DNA of 64,000 nucleotides from Erythrocercus mccallii (lineage: Eukaryota; Chordata; Aves; Passeriformes; Dicruridae), in NCBI GenBank assembly GCA_013397435.1, contig VZRG01000745.1:248860-312859 (forward strand), read 5' to 3'. Of this stretch, positions 27,345-41,381 are shown piece by piece (position 1 is the stretch's first letter; each line of letters begins with the position of its first letter). Below the pieces are notes generated by a model. The model was given only the letters and a program-made list of their open reading frames with translations. It did not search any database and was not told the origin of the DNA. The translations under genes and the position numbers were made by a program.

Positions 27345-27363
27345 AATCATCCCCTGGTGGCAG
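27345..27363 (-). promoter_or_regulatory. CTCF-core-like site
   Basis: CCCCTGGTGGC (27351-27361) matches the core of the reverse-complement CTCF motif at every core position; the outer positions agree poorly. It lies 320 bp upstream of a short CR1 piece. Binding cannot be judged from sequence alone. Confidence 0.35.
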
Positions 27364-27680
27364 GGATATTGTCACTTCACATGAAATAAAATTCAGTATG
27401 GTTATGAAGATCATATAAAGTCTAAACTGCAGGATTAATTTATAAAGGCTGAAGTCCTATTAAAGTTGCTGCCTTTCTCCTTAGGTTCTTTGACCATTAT
27501 AATAAAACAACAAGATATGTAAGGTTTTGTGACAGCCCATACAGTTTTATTCTGACTTTCTACGTGAAACAGTTTTAGTATTTAAAAAAAATGCCATCTA
27601 CCTCTTCTCCTGATTCTCTGAAAACTGCTCTGGCAGGTCTTCTCAAAGCAGCCTAATGCAAACCACCATCTCACTGACTT

Positions 27681-27779
27681 AGAATCACAGATCATAGAAT
27701 AGCACAAGCTGGAAATGACCATCAATCCCAACTCCTGGCTCTGCACAGGAGAACCCCAAAAAATCACATCATGATTTAA
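27681..27779 (-). repeat. Short CR1 3' end fragment
   Basis: Antisense CR1: AGAATCACAGATCATAGAAT (terminal repeats), GCACAAGCTGGAAATGACC, then AACTCCTGGCTCTGCACAGG and ACCCCAAAAAATCACA, the order expected for the 3' end of an avian CR1 subfamily. Severely 5'-truncated (about 100 bp). Confidence 0.8.
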
Positions 27780-30700
27780 GAAGGGACTGCTAGCTGTGAC
27801 AACACTACCACTGCGAAATTGCTTACTTCATGATGACGGAGGGTGACCCCTGTTTCAGACTGTCCCACAGGACGTATGCCTGAGTCATCATGGTACAGCC
27901 CATGCTGAATAGCCAAACCCCACACTTCTCTGGCCTCTATGTTTTATATTGTCTACCCACCCACGTCTGGCTCACAGCAAATGTATACACTTAGGGCAAA
28001 GCATTAAGAATGATTTTGAATTCAGTTTTGAAAAAAACCCCTTGGCACAACTAACAGCATAAATATTACATATCACAAGTTTTCCTCAAATTTTATCTTT
28101 ATGATAATTTTTATATTATAGCTTTTTATTCTTGAAAAAGCAGAGAAGGTATGAAGATCTTAAGAAGAGAAAAACTGTTAAATAATGTATGCAGTAATTG
28201 AAAAGTAAAAGCCAGACAGCATCAAGAGTGTTCCAGGCAGTATAATGGCTTTATCTGTTCCTGAAAATGAGTCATTCTATTTCAGCAAATGCATGGTCAC
28301 CAATCTTAGTCTGCATAAAAATCTGTTATGATTTTATGTAACCCAGTAGTAGATCTGATATAAAAATATATCTATATTTCAGATTGTGAAGCACATTTCT
28401 TTCAAAATGAAAGAATGCCACTTCTTCCAACATTTCTTGGAGGAGGAGGAGGAGCACAGAAGAAGTTAAGGACTTGACAATGTTGAAATATCCCATCTCT
28501 CAATTAAAACTAAAATTGTAACAACTGTTTATATAACACTGTAAATGAAAAATAAATGTGAAATCAAATGCTTTGATTTTGTCATGCTAAAATAGTTCAT
28601 CTTAAATGAAGAATATTCTTTTTTGCTTCCTCCTTTTTGTAAACTTGACATTATTGTATTTTGTTCTTTATTGAAGCAAAGAAAGATTTCAAAATCACAA
28701 AATCCTTTACAAAACAGAAATGCTGACCAAGACACTGTCACACAACCCTAGCTGCTTTAGCGTCTTAAAGTTACATCCTGAATTGTGTTCCTTCCTTCAC
28801 TGAGATGTCTTTGTCATCATCCTCTAAATGATTAAAAAACCCCAAAACCTTCATTTAGAGTGTACTGAAATAATAAATAGTCACAAATCTGCATTAAGAA
28901 AACTATCAATATAAAATGTCATTCTGTTCTTCTAGTTCTTCCTATACTGTCTTTCCTCATGATTACATTGCACTCCGAATCTAACATGCATATATGTCTT
29001 TTACCTGTGGATACATAATGATAAATATATTCCACTAATTTATTTTTCCAAACTAACAAATTTACCTTTGAGCTTATAAATGACAAAAATTACCTCAGAT
29101 GTAAAAAAAATAACATTGCCTCTTAAAGGGGATGAGGAGTGGGGGTAATCAAACATTCCATGCAAACATATCAAAAATCATGAGCACTTTAAAGGTTTGA
29201 ATAATAGACAGAAACAGAATTATTACAGTGTATTGGCATTGGCCATTTTCTCAGCAAAGAGCAGCTGTTAATAACAACTTTTCCATGAGCTGCCAGCTCA
29301 TGACATTTTAAAAGCAATTCTGTCACCAGTGGCTATAAACACCTTAGAGTAATGTGACAACTGTCAAGGCTCAGGAAGGCAAATAGAGAAAAGTTAATTT
29401 TCAATGGCTATAAGATTAAAAAAAAAAAAAGGCAGAAGAGTTAATAAACATATTAGCTTCAGTTTGATACTGAAACTTTGGAAAAAATTATATGCAGACA
29501 TACCATCTGCCTATCTTTAGGAACGAGCCAGAAAGTTGTCCTCATCCCAAAAGCCTCTACAGCTTCAAACAAAACACACATTTCTATGTGCACTGTTAAT
29601 AGGTCCAAGACATTTCTTCAATGTAATAAAAAACAAATACAGAGGCATTTCTCCTGTGGAGCCTCAAGGCCAGTCCACTTATTTGAGATAAGAAATAGAC
29701 AAATTATTTCCTAAGAAAAAAATGGAACCACTTCAATAGATCAAAAGGGAGTATGTAGTTATCTGATAATTGGGACCCCTCTGTAAGGGGTATAGGAATA
29801 TAAAGAGGCAGGGACTTTATCTGATTTTCCTGTGCTCAAGATGAGTTATCTCGTTTACTGATTATTCTTTTTGTCATCTCTCTCTCTTTCCCTTTTCCCC
29901 CTCACATTGATGAAAAATATTCAGATCTGAGGTTTTTCCATACTAAAGAGCTGCCATTGCTAGCATCACTCTTTCTTTTTTCAAAAATTATTATTATTAT
30001 TTTTGGCAACACGAATTGGCATTGGTTGTGAAAGCTCACAATTTGCAGAAAATGCCAGCTCTAATTATCCTAGAGCCTTAACTTATCATTGCCAAAATGA
30101 AGGCAGGATTGGCATGCCACTTGGGTGTGTTACAACACAAGGTCAGACATTGCTACTGCTATTACTGGAATTATCTACAGTGCATAAAAATAGCAGAACA
30201 AGAAAAGAAAATCCCTACTAATAGATAAGGCATATTTAATTATCTAACAGTGGAATTTTCCCTTCATTGGTTACCTCCCTACCACCTTCTCCCAAAGAAA
30301 ATAAATATGTGGACACAATAACATCCAAGCCTAAAGCAAGTTACATACATGGAACATAAAATTCCCAACAGACAAAATATATTACTAATTTTAAATATGA
30401 TTTTCCAAGAACTGAAGCTTGCTGGCCTTGTAACTACCCAGCAGAGTTGATATCATTATTTTTGATATTTTTCTATCATTGTGGAATTGCAAAGAAAAGA
30501 TCCAATCATGAAGCATCTTCAAGGAAAGCAACAGCATACAGACCCCCTGGGAGGAATCCCCTCCCTCCCCATACACTTTTTCATGGGATTCTCTGATAAT
30601 TGTATCTTGAATACATAAAGTCAATTAATTAAGACATTATTATAAAAATTACTCAAACCAACAAAACTTAACTTGTTTTTGAAACTCTGAGAAAGCTCTT

Positions 30701-33700
30701 TATGAAATAGTACATGGCAGGTGATATGTCATTTCAGAAATACAGGTTGTTAAAAGGACTTGAAGCCTTTCTTCCATTTAAAATTTGATATATTCAGATT
30801 CAAGCCTTCAAACTATCTTCAAAGCATGCCATGTTTCAGCTGTGAAACCTAAAAGTCTGTAAAATTCTCCAAAAGGAAGACTGTAGAAAGCCACGATGCT
30901 TTGCAGCAGAACTGAATATTTTATAACTTCATTAAAACTTGCATTTCTTTATTAAGTCTTCAACAAATAATAAGAAACTTCATCCACGAATAAAAGAATT
31001 CATATTACATCCTACTCTGAAAGGCAAAAAAAAAATCAAACAAATCAGTTTTAAGGAGCTTCAGAAATAAGACTTAGGAAATATTGACTTGGCTGGCATT
31101 AGACAGTGCCCACAGAAACATAATAGAAAGATGATCCAAGGCACACAGCAGCTCCCTAACAACTGCAAGCAAAGGCAACAGGGGACAAATCTACTTGCCT
31201 AAGAACTGCAGTCTCAAAGCAATATAAATGTGGGGCACATTTAACACTGGATTTGATGTGGGCACAAGGGAGCAAGACCAGCAGAGCATCAAGAAAGGCT
31301 TGTCTCTAAGAGCCTATTCAAGTTCTTAAAAACCTGCACCCTGGTAGGTACAGAGGTTGCTGTAACCCCATTGATCTTACAGAAATAAACAGGATAAAAG
31401 GATAAAGACATGAACACTGGTGGATCAGGATCTGTGATAGCTAATCTGCACTACAAAGAGAAAGAACATTTTAGTGATCCTTTCTGGCGACTGCTGAGTC
31501 TCACAATCTCTTATCAATGGCACACCTGAAAAGGCATAGTACAAAGTGAATTTGTAACACTTTGTTAAGAATGGTGCTATAGCATCAGGGAAACCACTGA
31601 CAACAATTAAATGTATGCACTGGTATATATTTAATATAATTCTGAATTGCTGTCAATTATGTCAAGGTTATAAGACAATCTGTGTTACCCTGAGAAAGCC
31701 AAACTCCAACTGGTTCCCAATTTTAAAAGTGATGACTTACAGAAATTAGCAGAGACAGGACAATATAACCTTATACCTTACAATGCATTTTTATATGCCA
31801 AGAACACTATACCAAGCAAGGCTAAAAAGGGGAATCTTCAGCTGTCTACTAATTTTAGGAATCTCAGCTTTGGAATTCCACAGATAACTCATACTCTACT
31901 CCTTCAAGGAATGAGGAAAAAATGTGGCAAATCAAGAACTCTGAAGAGATGTCACTTTGAGGAAAAAATCCTTAAAAGTTATTGATGTTTCATGGAACAG
32001 ACAAAAAACACCTCATGTCACAAGAGAAGTTCATAATCACAATGCTGGCTTAGAAACTGGGTTTCAGTTGAAGAAACCATAAACTTTGAAAGAAACATTA
32101 ACCTACAACAGATAGAATAGCAGCCTTTATTGATGCTGGTGCACTTAGCATGACAAAAAGCAAGAGTACAATATTTTTACATGCCAGCAAAGACAGTACT
32201 ATGAACTACAAAGATGTTATTCAGGGTAGAAACACATTTTGAAGAATAGTATAAAATAAAAGGTATGTTCATGTCAGGCATTTATCTGAAGGTATGCAGA
32301 TTTTTTTACTCTAGCCTTTTTAATGCCATGGTCCATTTTCCTGAGCCATTTTGGCTTACTGTTTCTTTTTCTACAGCTTAGATATAAGGGTGGCAGATCT
32401 GTGTAAATGTTAGATTACCTTTTATCATTTTTTCAGCTACCAATAGTTTATCTCATCACAGTTTCAATCAGTAAGATTAAGTCCCCAAGCTCCTAAAGAA
32501 ACACTCCTCTTTTATGCATTGTAATAAAACTTCACAATGGGTAGTTAAGGATAAAAAGCTCATTAAAATGCCCCTTTTCCATTTGAATTTTCTTTTTCTA
32601 TAACAGTCATAGTAATTAGAAGATTGAGAGTCTAGTAATGGGCCGAATCATATGGTGCTTCTGAAGTACCTCTATCCATTTAAGAGTTACTATAATTTAT
32701 TTTGTTCTACCTACACTGTGGTTTTCATCAACTCTTGTGAGTTGAATACCTCTCCCAAAACTCAACAAATCTATGAGAATTCACAGAACTCACATAACGG
32801 TTTTTCATGTACAAATACTTGATTTGCAATGGGAAACATTGTGAAGAGTTAGAATCAGTCTTTCCCTGCTCCTCTAGAAATAGTCTGAGGACATCATTTA
32901 AGGTAGCAGTATTCCTGCAAAGCTCTGGCACAATAATGGAACATGTTCTACACTTAAACTGAACAGCAGCTTTAAAATAAACATTTTAAAAGGTCAGATT
33001 TGTTCCTCTGTTCCATATTTAAAAGAGATTTTCAGCAAATCTATCTATTTTTCCACTTGCAAGTGAATGAAATGGGTCATCAAACCAAGTCCTAAGGAGA
33101 CTCCAGAGCTTCCACCAATAAAACAGAAAATTCTCAAATTTTCACTGGTGCAACCTCACTGAATTCAGCTGAGTTGAACTCAGAGATGGGATTACTGAAT
33201 TCAAATATCAAAAGGTAAAACTAAAGGAGCTCCACCTTTCCATTCTCTCCAGGTCAAGTACCTTACTTTTTCCTGTAGACAAGTAATTTCAACGCTATCA
33301 CTGGCCACGAGCTTGAGATTAGCTCTAATAGCCAAGCCTAAGTGTTTGCTTTGCAGTGATTAATGGGTGTTTGTGCTCCCTGCCCAATATTTGGAAAGAG
33401 ATGGACATTTCAGATGGTGCTGCTAAGAAATGTAACAGGAAATGTGTATCTGCTGACAGCTAGTCAATGGGAAATGTCAGGGCTGCCCTTTCTCCATGTC
33501 ATGGAACAGTCATTCCACATGCACCCTCACTGCCTCTCCATCACTATGAGTGCTCCCACCCGCTCCATTAGGTGCTCAGTCTGGCACAAGGAATCAAATC
33601 AGGTCAGGTAGGGCAGTGTGCCAGTGCCAATTTTGTCCCATGTCAACCCTGCCTGAAGCCCCTCAGACCAAGGAAGGAAGGGATTATCTTCTTCAAGACA

Positions 33701-36700
33701 TTAGTGGATGATACGTTGCCTTCCTTGGGTTTGTTTCCTTTCATAAATTAAAGCATTGCTACTATAGGGGAAAATTTGTAACAAGGAATAAATTTCATGA
33801 GTGGAACAATTCTACATCCTGTAGCTTTCATCTTGAACAGCTTACAAAAACCCTCATTTAACTCTGCAAATACGGCAAGTTTAGAAAACCAGTTTTCTCT
33901 CGTTTCCAAGTGTATGAAAAAACCTGCAGCATAAGTCTTCATGGTATGCTTATTCATACTAGCCTAAGTGAAAATGGTCACTAAAACCTCTCAAGTTTTC
34001 CATCTTCAGTTAGACTTGAGGGACACAGAGCTACTAATCCAATAGCAGGCTCTAATGCACCAGAGCCACTGCCTGTGAGCACAGAGCACAGGCTGTGTGT
34101 CTTCCCAAGACAACAACATAACAGAAGACGTGTGGGACTGGAAAGATATTGTCGGACAAATGTCTGAAGGCATATTTTCCAGCTGAAGGGCACTCAAGTA
34201 CATATGTAGCTCAATTAAAAAAAATACAGTTGGATAAACTTTGTCCATGTAAAACATAAGAAATGTGAAAAGTCTGAAAAATATTCAACAGATTTATATA
34301 TCAGCATTCTTATATCATACTTTCAAGTATAAGTCATTCAGTGAAAAGAAAAATGTGAGGCCCTAAAATTGCATCTCCCTACCCTGTCAAGCCACTGAAT
34401 ACTACACATGCAAAATGTTAAATACATGCAAAGGGAGAGGGGGAATGGTGCAAATACTGCACTTGCAACACTTCAGTCCCAAGTGTAGTGACCACAACAG
34501 CCGATCTCAGCTGCTGCTTACTCCTGCCTGACGGGGTCTGTGTGTATCTGACCCTACTGATGTCCTCTAGGTAGCCGGAAACCTGCTTCTATACCTGTCC
34601 CAAACTGCCCTAAGGAGTACAGACAACCAAAGACTCATGAACACTTAAGAACTAGAACAGGCTTCATAAGCAGCAAGAATATTAATTTTTACTAATTAGT
34701 ACTGATTATTGAATTATTACATGATAATAATACTACCAGAAACCTGGAGATGCCTATCAAAACATAAACACAGACTAAAAGACGGTAGCTATTAAGGGGA
34801 AAAAAAAAAACCTACAAAAAACCCCACAAAACTTGAAAACAAAACGAAGTCTAGGTGAACACTACAAAGTCATCAAGAAGTCATGACAGAAAATATCAGA
34901 CATTGCAATTTCCAATCAAAATTCCTTTAGTGTACTAAACCGCCCAAACTGCCCCGACATAGATAAGATTTCTGTAAAAACCTGCCAGTGTTTCCATAAT
35001 AACAAATACAAAAAATAGTAAAAAATATTTAGACATAAAGTTAATGCAACAGACTGAGTAGAAATTACACTGAACACACTTTCTCTCTTTGAAATCCAGA
35101 GATATTTTCTTGTGAGGTGCCACCAGTCTTGTTTCTTTCTCATGACACTGATTCTGCTGAGTACTTCCAATGACAAGAACACAGTCAGGAGAGAAACAAA
35201 TGGAGTATTCAGTTTCCAGTGACAGAGTGGGTACCAGAGTAGTGGAAGAAATTTGATCAGGCCTGTGATACCACCAGTCATATCACTTGCACATTTTCAT
35301 ACAGCTTAAAATAAAAGATGGTAGTCATGGAAGGTATGACAGATGAGTTTTTTTATATCAGTTTTCTAGACAGCAGCAGGTAACAAGAAGGACCAGTTAT
35401 AAAGAAAAAATGGGCATGAGATGGTTTGCTGTCTCTTGCTAGATTTTTCTCTTTTGCCTGTATTCATCTTCCCTAGCTGTAAGATGCATAAGGGTTAATA
35501 TAGTAATAAAATTTTGAAGTATATTTAGCACTGGAGCACAAAGCTAGAACTGTATTGCTACTTCAAGAATCTTAGGTCAAAAGATCAAAAAAGATGAAGT
35601 AAAGGAAGACTCCTCAAGTATGTATAATAACCCTGTAATTCCAACTTTATCTCAAGCCATACCTCTGTTATGACTCAGCAAAAAGTTACTGTTTTTTAAT
35701 TGGTGGGGAATTATATAGCAGTACTCATATGAAAATCCACCATTGGACCAAATTTTCTAATTCTAAATGAGCTGAAAATCACTACTTCTAGAGACTTCCA
35801 TTATCATATTCATCACATCAGGAAAAAAAACAACAACAAAGAAAACAACTACAAAAAACCCACAAAAAGAGGGAAAGAAATCCATGGGACCATGATCGTG
35901 ACTCATGTAGAACTTTTTAAATGAGAAAAGAGACAGAGTTCTGTACTCAAATAATTAACAAAGAACAAAAAACTTTATATATGCTTCCTTTTGCATTTCA
36001 GTGCAGAATTCGGAAACCAAATATTGAACTGACCATTTTTCTTTCATTGTCTGTTCAACTCTATGAGAAAGAAACCAATTCACTACATAAGGCTGAGCAC
36101 TTAAATAAAAATATTGTCTATAATAAATAATGCCTAATGTACTGTTACAATGATTTTAAATTCTTAGCTCTAACTAGGTTAATACAGACACGGGTCTTCA
36201 GCTGTTTTTCAGAACCATGTTCACTTTACATGAAGTGTACAGGTATCCATAGACACCTTCCACAGGAGTAACAATGGGAAAGTCAAATGAAAAGGAAGAA
36301 AGCACATGAATTTCTACTGGAATTTGTTTTGCAATATTTTTTTAAGATACGATTTCTCTTAATGGATTTACTTCAATGAAAACAGTTACAGTGTTGACAT
36401 TAATTCTAGTCATACAAACCTCTGACACCCTCGTTTCTTCTGCCCTGCAGTTACTATACCCATCAAGAATGCCCCCAAAAAGATTGATTTTTTACAAATT
36501 ATTTTTAAAAGACCAAGAAATATACATATTTGTGCAAGTGGTACCAGAAACACAAATAGAGACCCAAAGTGGGCTAAGCTGTGTATTAAGTTATCAAAAT
36601 TGACATATAGGGAAAAAGAGAAAAACAGCTTTACAGCAGAGGTTGATTTTGCCCTGGGCAAAATTAATAAGTGATGGGAAAAAAAGTGTTCATATGATGA

Positions 36701-39262
36701 CGCTGGAGGTAAAACAGTGATTTTCTTAATTCATCTGAAAGTCCTTGCAAGAAAACTTCTACTTACTTGCTTGGGTTCAGTATTTTAAAACTTTCTGGTA
36801 ATCAAAACAAGGCAGAGTTCTAAAAGTTATCCCTTGCATGTTGAAACCACATTTCAGATGCATTTTTTTCTATTTTCTTTTTAAAACATATCTGACATTA
36901 TATTTGCCCAGATGGGAAACAATTCTCATATGGGATGCCTAGCTATTTTTGAGACAGATGAGGATGTAATTTATGTCTTTGGTTAAGGGAAAAATCGATC
37001 ATTCCTATGAGAACTACTATATGGTTTTCAATAATGTGCTTTGGAAATCCCACAGGAAGGTACTCCTGAAAAGAGATTCATTTTAAATTACGCACAGCAA
37101 TATTTGCTCTCCAGGTTCAAGTTTTGGCCATAAATTTTGTATGCCACTATCTTTACAGGATGAACAGATGTGTCAACTCAACAGTGAAACCTTCAGTTTT
37201 TAGTTGAGATAAAGGACTGCCCTTTTGTCATGAATCTCTGAATACTGGTAGTCACTTAAGGTAAACTGAGTACATGATGCATGGAGAATTAATCCAGAGA
37301 GATAAAAATTGTAGATAGGTTCATTTCCTTTTCAGAGGTACAGAGTGAAGTGTTTCTATCGAGTGGTGCAGTGAAGGTTAGGAACCTTCACAGAAATATG
37401 TACATGCACATTTGTCTGAACTACCATTGTTCTCTCATGTTCTGGATTTGTGTTGTTTCTTGGGGTTTTCTCTATTTTGTTTTTGTTTGGTGTGGGAGGG
37501 TTTGGTTTGGGTTTTGTTTTTTTTTGACGGGAGGGTTGATAGTCATATCTTTCCTCTTCCGCAGGCAGTTCATCTGAACAAGGTCCATGGTTCTGGCAAA
37601 GATTACAGCAGTTATATCACAATTAGCCTTCAGACACTTTCATTTTTTAGAGATGGGTTTCTCTCCAGGGCTTCACTCCCACAGCTGCTCACCTGGAACA
37701 ATCCAGAGCAGGATTCAAAGCAGGATCTCAGATATTGCATACCCTTTTGTCACACAACTCCAAGACTGAAATGACACCAAATACACCTCGTGGCACGTAT
37801 ATTTGTGGAATAATACCTGTTATTTGGAATAAACTCCATGAGATTCTGGTTAGAAATAACTCATTTAATACAATGTGCAAATGGTAGAGCCATTTCTACA
37901 CTGCCATCTCAGCTCTTCAACCCTCTCTAAACAGGTTTATACAGTTGCATCTTACTCTCTAAATGGTAAATTCAGGCCATTTTACCCATTTAAAACAGAC
38001 CCTTTTTTCTAATTAACTCTTAAAATACATTCCACCGTCCTCAATGGGAGCCAACAACAGAAACCTACTTAAAATAGTAGTATTTTGTTCTATTAGAAGG
38101 TTGTCATATTTGATCAAAATCCAAGTATGATCATTGACCTATTGGCATGCAGTGAGTTCTGTATAATTTCAGTCCTGATATAGTCAACAGAATGCCCATA
38201 TGAGCTCAGGGACATGACTCACTGGGAGAATAAATAAATAAAAGCAAGTGTATGGATGGTCTAACAAGCACAGCCCAGCACAAGTTCTCCAGATATCTAC
38301 ATCTCCTACCTCTCAGACCTTTCTGAGATAGCCAGAGCTCTCCTACAAAATCCCACAAAATTTCACCTGCACAATGCTCTGCACATAAGAGAACCAACAG
38401 AATACAGTGGTGGGCTTGGGAACTTTTTTTTTAAAAAGCTGTTCACTTAAACTGACAATTTTCTTCTCAAAGTAGAACATAGAATTATATTAAACTGAAA
38501 TCTAATGCACTATCTTTTCACCCTTTAATAAATGATTATTTAATTTAAAAATTAAAATGCCCCTTTCTAGGCAAATGTTAGGAAAATGTTAAAATTTTTC
38601 ACATTCACTTTCTATGTATACACTTTTCTAATTAATTTTTTACTGTACAATTTATTCTACAGCTTTCAAATAATCATGATACACTGTAAAGAAATCTTGT
38701 TGCTTTCTTTAATAGACATATCAATATATACTGTATTAAGAATTATTACAGATTATATGTCTCCCATTTCAGCCTGTTAGCTGGCCATATTTTTACACGC
38801 AGACTAGCAATCTGGCTTCAAATGTGTGTTTCAAAAATTTCTTTTAAAACTTTTTTTTAAAAAAAATTATTTTAAAAGCATTTCTAAGGCAGCAAAAAAT
38901 GGCCATAAAATATCTCTAATTATTTCTTCCCTAGTAGCTGCATAAAGAGAATGACAGACTTTACTCCAAAGATCTGAATATATTACCAAAAAAACAAAGA
39001 AGAAAAGGATTCTACCAGGCACTAGTGGCAAAGTAGAAATATCTTTTAGTTCAAATATTGTTGCTGAATAATCTAAGTTAAACAGTGATTCTGTACTGGT
39101 CACTATTAATACAAATTGAAAGTGCAGAGATACCTGAATGAATTGTGTTTAGCCTGCAAAGAGCAAAACTACAACTGTCATTCTTGTGAAATTTGTACAA
39201 TTTTTAAAATACACTGGAAAAGAACTGAAAAATCCCATTCACATGTTCCCATTCTGCCTCAT

Positions 39263-39466
39263 CACTGCCGGAATCAAAGGCAGCTTGTAATCCATGCACT
39301 TGCTGTGGGAAGGACCCTGCAGTATCACAGTGTCCAAATGGTGAACCATGATCCAGACCGTGGGCTGCCCGAACAGCTCTTTGGCTGTCAGCACCTCCTC
39401 CGACGCCTCTTCAGCTCCAAGGAAGGAGCAGCCAGCAGCTCTGTCTTGCAAGAGGACTGCACATTC
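39263..39466 (-). mobile_element. Degraded endogenous retrovirus pol scrap (gammaretrovirus-like RNase H/connection region)
   Basis: A GC-richer block in AT-rich intron, open on the minus strand for about 68 codons inside a 138-codon frame (39239-39655). The translation has a spaced pattern I associate with the junction of the connection and RNase H domains of gammaretrovirus-like (ERV class I) pol: an Asp-Arg-Ala-Ala-Gly turn, an Ala/Glu-rich helix leading to Val-Leu-Thr, a Gly-Gln-Pro triplet, and paired His residues about seven positions later. No LTRs, integrase or other retroviral blocks were recognised around it, and the flanks fall apart into intron-like sequence, so it is a dead fragment. 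The similarity is weak and judged by eye. Unrelated conserved or repeat-derived sequence is the alternative. Confidence 0.4.
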
Positions 39467-39620
39467 CTGACCTCCCCCCTTGCCTGAAATGGGGTGTATC
39501 CAGCAGGCCATTACCCTGTAAAGCTGAGTGGGTTTTCTGCTCCTGATAAGCTTCAGATGGAAGAACAAGGTTTTGTTTGTTTTTTTTTTAATACAAATCT
39601 GCAGCCACAGATAGTGTGTG

Positions 39621-39652
39621 CAAGCTCTAGCAAGTACAAGCTCTAGCAAGTG
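39621..39652. repeat. 16-bp tandem duplication
   Basis: CAAGCTCTAGCAAGTA (39621-39636) is followed at once by CAAGCTCTAGCAAGTG (39637-39652). Confidence 0.9.
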
Positions 39653-41362
39653 CAAAAAAAAATTTATTGCCAGAATGGCTTAAAAATAGTGAACAATGAA
39701 TTAGACTTAAAAAAACCCAATCTGCTAAAAACCTGTGTTATACTTAAGTGTCAAAGACATGCTGACACTGCCCTGATAATTTTCAAAACTGATTGACTGG
39801 CACTATCTATAAATGTTACTGCAAGGGTGAACCCACCTTCTTGGGTCTACAGCCAAGTCCCCCAGGAACATCACCATAGAAGCCAGGAAAACACTTACAT
39901 AAAGAAGAAAACATTATCATCCATTTCAGGGAAATTTATCTTGGGCTATGTGCTACATTTCCCTAGTTTATCTCCCAGGAAAAGCATCACCACCACACAA
40001 TTACTCTCCTGGCGTAGGCAGAGAAGAAAGGCAGCTCAGTTTGCAGTCTTAAAAAGGGGGTAGAACGATGAAGCAAGAAACTTTACACTCATTACACTTC
40101 CTATTTACTCTCTAGGGGAATGGATTATTCTTTCTATGAAAGTGATTATGCCCAGACCATAAAGTAGGAAATTAAAAACCAGGATACTCAGTGTCTTGCT
40201 TGCATTACAGTAATTGCCTTCTCTACAAATGTGCTGATCTTTTTCAACAATTAGTATTCTATTATTAGGACACCATGGATAATAATGCCTTTTAATTGTC
40301 TCTATCCATTATTTGTATTTCCCTACAGTTGCATAGAATTTAAAAGAGTAAAAAATAATAAACTTGAGGTTTTGTCAGTGATGTTTATGGATGTATGCTT
40401 TATCTGCAGTGATACATACAAACAATTTAACTTGAAATTTTTCCTTAAAAAATATTGCACAGCTGAACAAAATTTATCCACCTAATGTTAAAATATGCAT
40501 AATTTCATGCAAATAAAGGTTCAAATGAAATGAGATCCATCATAATTTCCCATTTGGAACACTACCACTATTGTAGAGATTGTTTTAGGTGCTCTGTTCA
40601 GCAAAATATAGACAACAGCTTTGAAAGTTACATGTCAAAGAAAAAAACATTAACAGCATAGTGGCTGACATATATGTATGAGACTGAAAAGTTTTTTGAT
40701 TCACATCTTCATTTGTATTGTATAATGTTTTATCTTAGAATTTAGGTATCTTACCTTTTTATTTATGTAACTTACCGTCAGTTCTATCCACATATGCAAA
40801 CCAGAACTACATTATCAAGACAGCATCATCAGCCTCTCAAAGGAACTGCCTTTACACTCTCTACTTTTAAGTGGGAAAAAAAGGGCTAGTAGTTCAGGTT
40901 CTGGCTCTGTGCAGATAAAACACCTCACTGTCATAGAGGCAGACTATCCATAAGCCAACATCCCAATCAAATTAGGGAGGAATAGTCTCTGCAAATCTCA
41001 CCCAGGAATGAGCTGACAGCTAGCATAATACATTCCCTCAGCAGAACCGGGCTGAGCAGCCCCTGCTCTCCCTTGCTGGAGAGCTCATCTACTACAGCAA
41101 TGCTGAGCAGGGAGCACTCCTAGATCCTTCAGTTCAAAATACATCCAAACAGTGTGTTTGAGGTTTTTTTTCCCCTGTAGAATAAATAGAGATGGCACTG
41201 GTCAGCACATGCCAAGCACTTATTGATCACAGCTGGTCATCATGATCTGATAGGGAAGACTGCAGAACAAAGAGGAACCCTCAAGCAAACCTGGATGTGA
41301 CTCCAGCCATGAGCTTCATGTGGGAGGACACAAATTCATTAGTTTATACATGGTGCATGGAC

Positions 41363-41381
41363 GTTATACATGATGTATAAC
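41363..41381. repeat. Perfect 9-bp inverted repeat with 1-nt centre
   Basis: GTTATACAT-G-ATGTATAAC. Too tight a centre for a hairpin loop; reads as a near-perfect palindrome. No associated element is recognised. Confidence 0.85.

Noticed and set aside
34916..35281. 121-codon minus-strand open frame
   Set aside because: Leu/Phe-rich translation of AT-rich intron without a recognisable domain; overlapped by another minus-strand frame of the same quality.
39385..39411. CTGTCAGCACC, similar to the left half of a REST (RE1) site
   Set aside because: The right half does not match at any accepted spacing, and the bases lie in the pol-like block.
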